A stretch of 64,000 bases of DNA, taken from the NCBI GenBank assembly GCA_045649415.1, contig JAZRPY010000002.1:1-64000 (forward strand), written 5' to 3'. A model generated the notes under the pieces. It saw only the letters and a list, made by a program, of their open reading frames with translations, was not told the DNA's origin and ran no database searches. The stretch comes from CAKSQL01 sp045649415. GTDB lineage: Bacteria > Bacillota > Clostridia > UBA1381. Both the position numbers and the translations under genes were made by a program. Positions 1 to 6,758 of the stretch are shown here, piece after piece. The number at the start of each line of letters is the position of its first letter. The stretch's first letter is position 1.

Positions 1-110
1 CTTATTATATTTACCAATGTTATCAATTTCATTATTATCACCTGCACAAACTTTATTACTAATACAAATTTTATTAATATATATTTTTTCCCTCATATTA
101 ATACTCTACC

Positions 111-177
111 ACTGTGTTGATTTATGTCCAAGTAGATAAAAATATGCATAATTGAGTCTATACACTGTGTTGATTTA
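111..177. repeat. 53-bp-spaced direct repeat upstream of the 792-aa gene
   Basis: The 14-mer ACTGTGTTGATTTA occurs at 111-124 and again at 164-177, exactly 53 bp apart, with nothing similar between. It lies 60-150 bp upstream of the promoter at 238-266. The arrangement looks like a paired regulator site (five helical turns), similar in spacing but not in sequence to the 54-bp operator pairs further downstream. An iteron role cannot be excluded. Bases 1-110 show only AT-rich sequence. Confidence 0.55.
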
Positions 178-237
178 TTGAAATAACAATAAATTAAATA
201 AATTTATCACAAAATGCACCTAAAATCTCCACTTTTA

Positions 238-266
238 TTGAAAGTGACATCAATTTATGTTATAAT
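238..266 (+). promoter_or_regulatory. Sigma-A type promoter for the 792-aa gene
   Basis: TTGAAA (238-243), a 17-bp spacer and a perfect TATAAT (261-266) stand 33 bp upstream of the start codon at 299. The ribosome binding site AAAGGAG is at 282-288. This promoter lacks the paired dyad operators of the array promoters further on. Confidence 0.75.
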
Positions 267-298
267 TAAAGAAAAAACTACAAAGGAGTTTATATATT

Positions 299-2677
299 AT
301 GGCTGATAATGAAGAAAAAAAAGTCAATCAGAATATAGAAGATGAGTGGGATAATATTTCTCACGATGACCTTATTCAAGCAATAAATGAAGCAGAAGCA
401 GAGGCAGAAGTTGAAGAAAAGGAAAGAAAGAAGAGTAGACAAAAAAAAGAACCTTTGACAAATGAACAAAAAAAAGCGTTGGCAGAAGAAAAATCAGATA
501 TAATCACTGATTTATTTAGAATACCACAATTAAATGATAATATAAGATTACAGATAAGAAATTTGTGTAGAAATGAGTTCATTGAACCTAAACATATTGA
601 TGATTTACCACATTACTGCTTTCACATAAATTTCAAAAAGAACTTATTAGAAGAATGTGTTAGACAAGCAATAAGAGATGGTGAATTAACACCTGAGGAT
701 TTATTGGAATTATATGAATTGATGGGAATAGAGAAAAAAGGGGCAGGCAAGGAAAAACCCCTCTATACCATTGAAGATTTTAAATTAGAACTTTTCAAAT
801 TAAAAAAGGTTACAGATTATACAACTTTTGACTTAGAACTATTTAATGAATATACACAGTGTCTTGAAGGAATTTTAGGACAAATTGAGAAATATCAGAC
901 ATTAATTTATGTTCTAATGATTGTTTCTCTAAAATATAGAATATCAAGTAAATATCTTTCTTCCCCCGAAATAAACCCAACAATACAAACTATTGAGGAC
1001 AGCATTGAAGATGAAAGTTTTAATGGTTTATTTCCATACTCTATACGCACATTACTAAAGGATGCTAAAATTGTGAATGAAGATTCATGCGAAGATGATA
1101 ACAGAGAAGCTATACTCAAAAGAAGACTTACAGCACAAAAAAAATTATATGCTTTTACTCATGCTACTCTTATGGAGGCTGGAGTGTATGATTGGAATGA
1201 TATGGTTTGGTCTGAAACAGAAAAGCAAGAGGGAGACAATAATTTTAATATTTATGATTCTCTTTTCACTCTAAACTATACAATGGAAAGCAAGTACTAT
1301 TTATTTAGGCACTTAATTGATGATGAAGACGAAAAAATAATAACTTCTAAAATTGACTATTTTAATATTTATAAACATGAAACTGCTGCTGAAAAATACT
1401 TTAAACAATATTATAGACCTAACAGCGATAAATATATGGTAACAGCAGCAGAATACGAACTTTCAACTATATATGATAGATATTATGAAGTGTTATTAAG
1501 CGATGTTTTTGATTTTTCACCAACCTTTATTTCTAATGTACTAACACCAACCTTTGAAATGTTATTGAAATTACAATTCAATTCAGAATTACAAAATGCA
1601 ATTCTTAAAGCAAGTACAACTATGAATATAGACTTTACACAGGATTTCCTTGCAAGATTTTTGAATAAAAACGTAGGTAACTTTGGGAAAATTTTAAGCA
1701 TGGTTGAAACAAGACTGCCAGACATAAGCGTTGTTTCACAATTATCTAATTTCTTAAACACTACACCTGGAACTCTTTTGGGCTATACAGATTCATTATT
1801 TAATCCATATCTTACTACAGAAAGCATACAGGCAAAATATGGGATAGAAAAAGAAACATTAGAACATCTTGAACAATTAAATGAATCAATGTGTTCAATG
1901 GACCCTGAGGTTTCAAAATATTTCAACAGAGGCTTAAATCGTTTAATAAGAAATAGTGCATATGCTGGTGGAACAATAAATTATACAAATAAACTTTTTA
2001 TTCAGATTACAAAAGAGGAATTACAAGAAATAAAGAATCTATATATTGAGGGGTTAACAATAGCACGAAATTCTTCTATTCCTCATTCTATATTTAGGGG
2101 AAATAAAAAGAAAGTAAAGGATAACATTGAAGTTCTATACCATAATGATATTAACCCTCGAATTAGACAGATAGTAAAAGGAACTACAATAATTGATATA
2201 CTTGAAAATAGGAAAAAGTATAGGATTAATAACAAGGTTATAACAGTTACACCTATTCTTGATGATGCCTATTATACACCTTCTAAAGAAAAAAAGCCAC
2301 CACAAAGAGTTATTATACAAAGTGACAACATACGTAATGGCACAAGAATGGAAGGTGGTAAGGAAATATGGGAGTTAGACCTTTATGATAACAGAGGTGT
2401 TACTGTTGGGGATGAAGATAAAGATTTCTTTACACCTTTAATGCAATATACAGGTGGAGTAGGACACTCAATCAGAGTAATTGGAGAAGATGATTTAGAA
2501 TTCCTATACAAAGCAACACAAGAAAAAGATGATGAATCCTCTTATCTTGCAATTGATGGATTTTATGAAGAGGTTAGCACAAATTATGGTTTGCTAAAAG
2601 GCGAATCTGATGACTTGCTCCTTTTAGAAATCATATCAAAGCTTAAAAATTACAAGGATTCACTTAAAAAACAGTAA
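299..2677 (+). CDS. Large orphan protein of the element, 792 aa
   Basis: I do not recognise this protein. The first 70 residues are highly charged and low-complexity (runs of E, K and A; likely a coiled coil or disordered tail). The remainder is mixed helical with no obvious transmembrane segment, signal peptide, Walker motif, zinc cluster or nuclease motif. The last 130 residues are richer in predicted strand and glycine (around residues 670-760) and could form a separate small domain. It has its own promoter and ends in a strong terminator, so it is transcribed alone, directly upstream of the non-coding array. Codon use is as AT-rich as the rest of the element. A structural or replication-type role is possible, but nothing in the sequence decides it. 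Confidence 0.85.
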   Translation: MADNEEKKVNQNIEDEWDNISHDDLIQAINEAEAEAEVEEKERKKSRQKKEPLTNEQKKALAEEKSDIITDLFRIPQLNDNIRLQIRNLCRNEFIEPKHIDDLPHYCFHINFKKNLLEECVRQAIRDGELTPEDLLELYELMGIEKKGAGKEKPLYTIEDFKLELFKLKKVTDYTTFDLELFNEYTQCLEGILGQIEKYQTLIYVLMIVSLKYRISSKYLSSPEINPTIQTIEDSIEDESFNGLFPYSIRTLLKDAKIVNEDSCEDDNREAILKRRLTAQKKLYAFTHATLMEAGVYDWNDMVWSETEKQEGDNNFNIYDSLFTLNYTMESKYYLFRHLIDDEDEKIITSKIDYFNIYKHETAAEKYFKQYYRPNSDKYMVTAAEYELSTIYDRYYEVLLSDVFDFSPTFISNVLTPTFEMLLKLQFNSELQNAILKASTTMNIDFTQDFLARFLNKNVGNFGKILSMVETRLPDISVVSQLSNFLNTTPGTLLGYTDSLFNPYLTTESIQAKYGIEKETLEHLEQLNESMCSMDPEVSKYFNRGLNRLIRNSAYAGGTINYTNKLFIQITKEELQEIKNLYIEGLTIARNSSIPHSIFRGNKKKVKDNIEVLYHNDINPRIRQIVKGTTIIDILENRKKYRINNKVITVTPILDDAYYTPSKEKKPPQRVIIQSDNIRNGTRMEGGKEIWELDLYDNRGVTVGDEDKDFFTPLMQYTGGVGHSIRVIGEDDLEFLYKATQEKDDESSYLAIDGFYEEVSTNYGLLKGESDDLLLLEIISKLKNYKDSLKKQ

Positions 2678-2689
2678 TAATCAAAACTA

Positions 2690-2725
2690 AAGGCTATCAA
2701 ACATACCGTTTGATAGCCTTATTTC
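2690..2725 (+). terminator. Rho-independent terminator after the 792-aa gene
   Basis: A perfect 12-bp stem (AAGGCTATCAAA at 2690-2701 with TTTGATAGCCTT at 2709-2720) and a 7-nt loop are followed by ATTTC. It starts 12 bp after the stop codon. Confidence 0.85.
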
Positions 2726-2752
2726 ATACACAAATATTGATTCTTAAACATA

Positions 2753-2777
2753 AAATTCGCTGAAAAGCGAATTTTTT
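2753..2777 (+). terminator. Second hairpin and T-run
   Basis: AAATTCGC, loop TGAAAA, GCGAATTT, then a T-run. It may back up the first terminator and insulate the array from the upstream gene. It occupies the place where unit 1 of the array would carry its distal operator. Confidence 0.65.
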
Positions 2778-2805
2778 ATTTATTCAAATAATTCATATTA
2801 TAAGA

Positions 2806-2867
2806 AAATGTTGTAATTGCATCATTTCAAGGACTTGTTTTGAAAATAATTTTGAATTATGTAAAAA
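2806..2867 (+). promoter_or_regulatory. Array promoter 1 (single dyad operator)
   Basis: A dyad operator at 2806-2827 (half-sites AAATGTTGT and GCATCATTT) is followed by a -35-like TTTGAA and a -10-like TAAAAA at 2862-2867. The operator core lies 49 bp before the -10 start, against 50 in the other six units. No clear distal operator is seen 54 bp upstream because a terminator hairpin occupies that place. The predicted transcript starts at GTGTC (2873). Confidence 0.55.
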
Positions 2868-2872
2868 TATAA

Positions 2873-3075
2873 GTGTCAGGGGGCAATAAACCTCAGTTGA
2901 AAAATCAAATAGAGAATAAAACTTGATTGTTTATTCCCTCTGACCATCTCCTTAATTTGAAGATTGCTAATTACTTATGTTAATCCCTATGAGTAAAAAC
3001 GAATGAGAATATGACTCAATATATTAAATAAGAGTTTGTAATCCATATAATTAAGGACCAAATGAATGAATTTCA
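2873..3075 (+). ncRNA. Array unit 1: predicted structured small RNA (subclass A)
   Basis: There is no ORF. The predicted 5' end is GTGTCAGG. A long-range stem pairs GTCAGGGGG (from 2875) with CCCTCTGAC (to 2943; 9 bp with one G-U), enclosing a 7-bp hairpin GAATAAA/TTTATTC. Next come an anti-Shine-Dalgarno-like segment (ATCTCCTTAA) and the 15-mer GTTAATCCCTATGAG, shared exactly with unit 2. The 3' end is uncertain because I see no T-run terminator. Confidence 0.5.
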
Positions 3076-3080
3076 AAACT

Positions 3081-3197
3081 AAATAACGCAAAAGCAACAT
3101 TTCATTTTCAAATCAATACTCAAAGATTTCTGAAAAATGATGCAAAAGCAGCATAATAAAGAGTTGGTTTGAAGTTAAAATCAATAACCCTTATACT
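3081..3197 (+). promoter_or_regulatory. Array promoter 2 (paired dyad operators)
   Basis: Operator A is at 3081-3102 and operator B at 3135-3156, cores 54 bp apart, each of the AAATRATGC-N4-GCA type. TTTGAA and TATACT (3192-3197, 18-bp spacer) follow. Core B to -10 start is 50 bp, as in units 3-7. Confidence 0.65.
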
Positions 3198-3202
3198 TTT
3201 AG

Positions 3203-3400
3203 GTGTCAGGAGATACGAGACACGATTAAATAACTATTGATAATTTGTAATCTGTTGGTTTTCTTCTTACTGATAACTAAAATGTCATCTGTTGATTTAA
3301 GGTTTAGGTTAATCCCTATGAGCAGAAATAATATTAAGAGTTCTCAATACTATTAACTAAACCAATTAAAACAACACATAATGGCAAATTAAAAGGTGAC
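3203..3400 (+). ncRNA. Array unit 2: predicted structured small RNA (subclass A)
   Basis: There is no ORF. The transcript is predicted to start with the hairpin GTGTC...GACAC (3203 to about 3223). It carries the same 15-mer GTTAATCCCTATGAG as unit 1 but otherwise differs. The long terminal inverted repeat of units 3-5 is absent. The 3' boundary is set only by the next operator. Confidence 0.5.
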
Positions 3401-3408
3401 TTCAAACA

Positions 3409-3525
3409 AAATAACGCAAAAACATCATTTAATTTCAAATTACAGAATCAAGTTGAAAAAGAAAATGTTGTAAAAGCAGTATTTTAAGGAGTTCATTTTT
3501 CAAACCAAACTGCAACTGATATAAT
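3409..3525 (+). promoter_or_regulatory. Array promoter 3 (paired dyad operators)
   Basis: Operator A is at 3409-3430 and operator B at 3463-3484 (54 bp). A weak -35 TTTTCA, a 17-bp spacer and a perfect TATAAT (3520-3525) follow. The poor -35 with a fixed upstream operator fits an activator-dependent promoter. Confidence 0.7.
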
Positions 3526-3530
3526 TTTAA

Positions 3531-3825
3531 GTGTCAAGAGGACAAGAGACACAGTCTATTAAATAATATGACTTGAGACTTGATGCTCTCTTCCTATAAG
3601 ACGCAAGACATTATAAGGCAGTCAGGTAAATTAAAACGCTTCCTTATATATTAGGAAGAAAGAACTTTGATAAGTTAACAATGATAAAATGCAATTTCTT
3701 CAAGATTAAAAGTCTTGAGTTATTGAATAGTGATTAGAGTGGGTTATAAATTTTCTTTTATTTTTTTGATTTTCCTGCAAAAAAGTACTGTAGCCAATTA
3801 TCTCCACCCACTCTAATCACAAAAA
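3531..3825 (+). ncRNA. Array unit 3: predicted structured small RNA (subclass B)
   Basis: There is no ORF. Visible helices in order: 5' hairpin GTGTC/GACAC (3531-3552); CTTCCT/AGGAAG (3639-3658); TCAAGA/TCTTGA (around 3700-3720); then a 15-bp terminal stem (3730-3744 with 3806-3820) around a 61-nt loop. The body is near-identical to unit 5, while the terminal loop only partly matches. The loop has T-rich tracts and ATCTCCACC near its 3' side. No T-run terminator follows the stem. Confidence 0.6.
3730..3820 (+). repeat. Terminal inverted repeat of unit 3
   Basis: The arms GTGATTAGAGTGGGT (3730-3744) and ACCCACTCTAATCAC (3806-3820) are perfectly complementary. Units 4 and 5 read GAGT/ACTC where this one reads GGGT/ACCC: a compensatory pair change showing that pairing is maintained. 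Confidence 0.85.
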
Positions 3826-3854
3826 TTAAGCAATGAAAAATGATTATTAACTTA

Positions 3855-3971
3855 AAATTACGCAAAAACATCATTTACTAATTTGCAAATCATAATCAAC
3901 AAAATTAAAAATAATGCAAATGCAGTATTTTAAGGAGTTCATTTTTCAAAAGACCAAAGTGATGATAAACT
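3855..3971 (+). promoter_or_regulatory. Array promoter 4 (paired dyad operators)
   Basis: Operator A is at 3855-3876 and operator B at 3909-3930 (54 bp). TTTTCA, a 17-bp spacer and TAAACT (3966-3971) follow, with core B 50 bp before the -10 start. Confidence 0.65.
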
Positions 3972-3976
3972 TTTAA

Positions 3977-4235
3977 GTGTCAAGAGGACATAAGGCACAG
4001 TTGATTAAATAATTTGAACACGCAACTATGATGCCCTACCTTATGACAAGCAAATTAAAAAGGTCTAAATACTTCTTATTAAAGAAGAATCAGAAACTTG
4101 ACAACTTAACTATGCTAATTTCTTCAAGATTAAAAATCTTGAGTTATTGGAAGTGATTAGAGTGAGTATTTTTTTGAATTCATATAAAGCTCCTTTAATT
4201 ATAATATTTATTTTTTAACTCACTCTAATCACTAT
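3977..4235 (+). ncRNA. Array unit 4: predicted structured small RNA (subclass B)
   Basis: There is no ORF. The layout matches units 3 and 5 but the body has diverged: 5' hairpin GTGTC/GGCAC, hairpin CTTCTT/AAGAAG (4072-4087; one pair changed from C-G to T-A relative to units 3 and 5), TCAAGA/TCTTGA, then the 15-bp terminal stem with a 50-nt loop. The reverse complement of the loop contains AAAGGAG, a 6-nt spacer and ATG, that is, a textbook translation start. Confidence 0.6.
4153..4232 (+). repeat. Terminal inverted repeat of unit 4
   Basis: The arms GTGATTAGAGTGAGT (4153-4167) and ACTCACTCTAATCAC (4218-4232) are perfectly complementary and enclose a 50-nt loop unlike those of units 3 and 5. 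Confidence 0.85.
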
Positions 4236-4264
4236 AAATACTTAAATTAAGTAAATAGAAAACA

Positions 4265-4381
4265 AAATAATGCAAAAACATCATTTATTATTTCAAATTC
4301 AAATCATAAACAAATCAAAAATGATGCAAAAGCAATATTTTAAGGAGTTCATTTTTCAAAAGGTCTGTTTGCTGGTAAAAT
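4265..4381 (+). promoter_or_regulatory. Array promoter 5 (paired dyad operators)
   Basis: Operator A is at 4265-4286 and operator B at 4319-4340 (54 bp). TTTTCA, a 17-bp spacer and TAAAAT (4376-4381) follow. Geometry is identical to units 3 and 4. Confidence 0.65.
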
Positions 4382-4386
4382 TTTAA

Positions 4387-4685
4387 GTGTCAAGAGGACA
4401 GAGGCACAGCCTATTAAATAATATGACTTGAGACTTGATGCTCTCTTCCTATAAGACATAAGACATTATAAGGCATTCAGGTAAATTATAACACTTCCTT
4501 ATATATTAGGAAGAAAGAACCTTGATAAGTTAACAAAGATAGAACGCAATTTCTTCAAGATTAAAAGTCTTGAGTTATTGAATAGTGATTAGAGTGAGTA
4601 TATATTTTCTTTTATTTTTTATATTTTCCTAAAAATTAATAAAATCACGTCCTTTCAAAACTCCTTAACTCACTCTAATCACAAT
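4387..4685 (+). ncRNA. Array unit 5: predicted structured small RNA (subclass B)
   Basis: There is no ORF. It is a near-duplicate of unit 3 up to the terminal stem (same CTTCCT/AGGAAG and TCAAGA/TCTTGA hairpins). The 5' hairpin is GTGTC/GGCAC. The terminal loop is 68 nt; its 5' half resembles unit 3, and its 3' half is unique and contains ACTCCTTAA, complementary to a Shine-Dalgarno sequence. Confidence 0.6.
4585..4682 (+). repeat. Terminal inverted repeat of unit 5
   Basis: The arms GTGATTAGAGTGAGT (4585-4599) and ACTCACTCTAATCAC (4668-4682) are identical to those of unit 4, with a 68-nt loop. Confidence 0.85.
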
Positions 4686-4717
4686 ATAAATCACTTTCAT
4701 TAAATGAATAAGAATTA

Positions 4718-4834
4718 AAATAATGCAAAAGCAACATTTTCTTCTTAACAAATAATGAATAAGAAAGAAGAAAATAACGCAGAAACATCATTTTAGGTAG
4801 TTCGTTTGAGAGAAAGAAATTATGGAAGTATAAT
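4718..4834 (+). promoter_or_regulatory. Array-type promoter 6, driving the 4895 gene
   Basis: The geometry is as in the small-RNA units: operators at 4718-4739 and 4772-4793 (54 bp) and TATAAT at 4829-4834. The leader does not start GTGTC but still forms a short hairpin (AAGGGC/GCCTTT) before the AAGGAGGG ribosome binding site. Confidence 0.65.
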
Positions 4835-4894
4835 CAATGTAAACAAGGGCAAACGCCTTTGAAATAAAAAATTTATTTAAGGAGGGTCTTTAAA

Positions 4895-5500
4895 ATGAAA
4901 AAGACTTACACAAACACAAAAACTTTTATGGAAGGAAGAAACATAATGGATTTTCGGTTAAACAAACAATTAACTAATGAAGAAGAGAAGGCATTAGAAA
5001 AGGTAGCTATGAGTAACAAAGATGCATTCAACGCTGAACTGAAAGATTTCGTAATAGCTACGTTTAAAATAATTGGTTTTGACACATCTTTTATTAATTC
5101 ACCAGAGTTTGACCAAACTTACACAGAACTTATAGGTGACAACAACTATATGATTCAAGATTTAGCATATGCCTACGTTGTGAATGATAAATATAAAGAT
5201 TATTTTGAAGAATGTCGACAGGCATTTATAATCTTACTGTGTGGTGGAGAACGTCAAATTGAACAAATAAATAGTATGCCAACAGAAAATAAAATCCTAT
5301 TCTTTGTTCAATGTATGTCATTCCTATATTATCAAAACACACATAATAAAATAGATTGTCTTAATACATTAAGCAACTTATTTTATTCAGCAGAAGAAGA
5401 TTATATTAGGGGAAGAGCCTTAATGTTTGGTATTGCTTTATGGACTGTGGGTATGGATATGAATTATCTTAAAGGTTATGTAGCAAAGATGGGATTTTAA
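4895..5500 (+). CDS. Unrecognised helical protein, 201 aa
   Basis: I do not recognise a family. The start ATG follows AAGGAGGG by about 8 nt; an internal ATG at 4945 with AAGGAAG is a weaker alternative that would drop 17 residues. The product is acidic and mostly helical, with cysteines near residues 109, 116 and 139 that do not form a CxxC cluster, and no membrane segment. It is the first protein gene under an array-type promoter, so it is probably made under the same conditions as the small RNAs. The 187-bp gap after it holds the promoter of the next gene. Confidence 0.8.
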   Translation: MKKTYTNTKTFMEGRNIMDFRLNKQLTNEEEKALEKVAMSNKDAFNAELKDFVIATFKIIGFDTSFINSPEFDQTYTELIGDNNYMIQDLAYAYVVNDKYKDYFEECRQAFIILLCGGERQIEQINSMPTENKILFFVQCMSFLYYQNTHNKIDCLNTLSNLFYSAEEDYIRGRALMFGIALWTVGMDMNYLKGYVAKMGF

Positions 5501-5515
5501 TTATATGAAAAACCA

Positions 5516-5632
5516 AAATAACGCAAAAACATCATTTAATTAAACAAAAGCAACATCAACCCAAAAATAAAATAATGCAAATAGCGTATTTTGAGGGGTT
5601 GAAATGCAGAACCAAATTAACAGTAGTATAAT
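5516..5632 (+). promoter_or_regulatory. Array-type promoter 7, driving the cargo operon
   Basis: Operators are at 5516-5537 and 5570-5591 (54 bp), with TATAAT at 5627-5632, 50 bp after core B. A half-site-like GCAACATC lies between the operators. The leader folds into a short hairpin (TAGCAAAGG with CCCTATGCTA) ahead of AAGGAGG. Confidence 0.65.
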
Positions 5633-5696
5633 TTAATCATAGCAAAGGACAAAACCCTATGCTAAATAAAAATTTTTATAAAGGAGGTTGTCTGAT

Positions 5697-6260
5697 ATGA
5701 CGGCTACAAATTCAAAAGTAAATAATTTTAATGTAAAGGGGGATTGTGAGCAAAAAGATTATCTTGAAGTTCTACAAGAACAAATTAAACAGGTTTTTGA
5801 AAATCAAGAAAAAGCATTAAACTATTCATACCACATAATAGATAAAATCTATAAAATTTTAGATTTGGATTTATCTTTTAAGGATTCGTGGGATTTCTAT
5901 TGGGTGAAACAGAGAGCAGATGAATCAAGAGACACAGAACTGTTCACTAAGAAACTAAATAAAGGTCATAAAAGTTCTGAAAAGACATTCAATAAATTTG
6001 CATACTGTTTTGATTGCCTTGTTAGAGGAACACAGCAGTCGTTACAAAAAACACTAAACAATCTATCTCTAAAAGAACAAAGTTTAATCTACTTATGTAG
6101 TGTAGAATTTCTTATAGTGAAAAATTATGACATAAATAATAGAATAAATCTCATTGGTGGATTACAAAGAATGATGTGGAATTTAAAAGAAGAAAGCGAC
6201 AAATTCGTGGTTGAAGAAGTTATTAATATGCTTCTAAATCCTGAACTTGCATTAAAATAA
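5697..6260 (+). CDS. Unrecognised helical protein, 187 aa
   Basis: No family is recognised. ATG 5697 is chosen because AAGGAGG (5681-5687) lies 9 nt upstream; the TTG at 5688 abuts the ribosome binding site and is too close. The product is rich in K, E and N, predicted helical, with no signal, transmembrane segment or catalytic motif that I can see. It opens a run of same-strand genes with short gaps under promoter 7. Confidence 0.75.
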   Translation: MTATNSKVNNFNVKGDCEQKDYLEVLQEQIKQVFENQEKALNYSYHIIDKIYKILDLDLSFKDSWDFYWVKQRADESRDTELFTKKLNKGHKSSEKTFNKFAYCFDCLVRGTQQSLQKTLNNLSLKEQSLIYLCSVEFLIVKNYDINNRINLIGGLQRMMWNLKEESDKFVVEEVINMLLNPELALK

Positions 6261-6278
6261 TTAGGGGGGTATTTAGTA

Positions 6279-6737
6279 ATGAGTGCTAATAGTGTATTTA
6301 TAAAGGTTAATAAAAAAGATGGTTTTGTAAGAGCAAATAATTGGAAACCAATTGGTATTATTGGATGTAGGTTTTTTATCGATTATCTTGTGGAAACATT
6401 AGAGTTACCTACATTGGAAATTGGTGATTCAGTATGCTTTCTGGATGATTACAAATTAAGTTATGTAGACATAGAAGATAACAGTAGCTTTGAAACATAT
6501 AAAGAGACCAAAGCAAAGAGATTATGTGAAATTCTTACAGGATATTGTGATGAGGAAATAAATTACAGAATGACAGAGGAAAGAATAAAGAAACTCTATG
6601 ATAATTTTGATAATTGGGCATCCTCTAAGTCATCAAATGATATTGAGAATATGAAATCAATATTAAATCAGCTTAAAGAATATATCTCAAAGGTCAATTT
6701 TAAAAAAGAAAATATGATATTTAGTTATCACTATTAA
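6279..6737 (+). CDS. Unrecognised protein, paralogue of the 8587 product, 152 aa
   Basis: The ATG follows AGGGGGG. The last 60 residues match the end of the protein encoded at 8587: both have MTEER, a helix, an acidic stretch, then a KL/QL-KE-ISKV-F-KEN block. The N-terminal half is shorter than in the paralogue but shares a GxxG-C-hydrophobic segment around residues 28-36. The function is unknown. The duplication within one operon suggests two versions of one activity or a heteromer. Confidence 0.75.
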   Translation: MSANSVFIKVNKKDGFVRANNWKPIGIIGCRFFIDYLVETLELPTLEIGDSVCFLDDYKLSYVDIEDNSSFETYKETKAKRLCEILTGYCDEEINYRMTEERIKKLYDNFDNWASSKSSNDIENMKSILNQLKEYISKVNFKKENMIFSYHY

Positions 6738-6758
6738 AATGAAAGGTGGATACAAAAC

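Noticed and set aside
3745..4667. Short minus-strand peptides starting at the SD-ATG mirror images
   Set aside because: The frames close within a few codons (eight codons in unit 4), so the sites read better as antisense than as genes.
3730..4682. MITEs or small insertion sequences with GTGATTAGAGTG terminal repeats
   Set aside because: No target-site duplications flank the arms, no transposase uses them here, and they sit at the same place in each unit, which fits an RNA hairpin better.
2806..4685. CRISPR array
   Set aside because: Repeats are hundreds of bases long with internal promoters and no short repeat/spacer rhythm; no cas gene is present.
2806..4685. Retron or other reverse-transcriptase ncRNA
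   Set aside because: The terminal inverted repeats recall retron a1/a2 arms, but no reverse transcriptase (YxDD) is encoded in the window.
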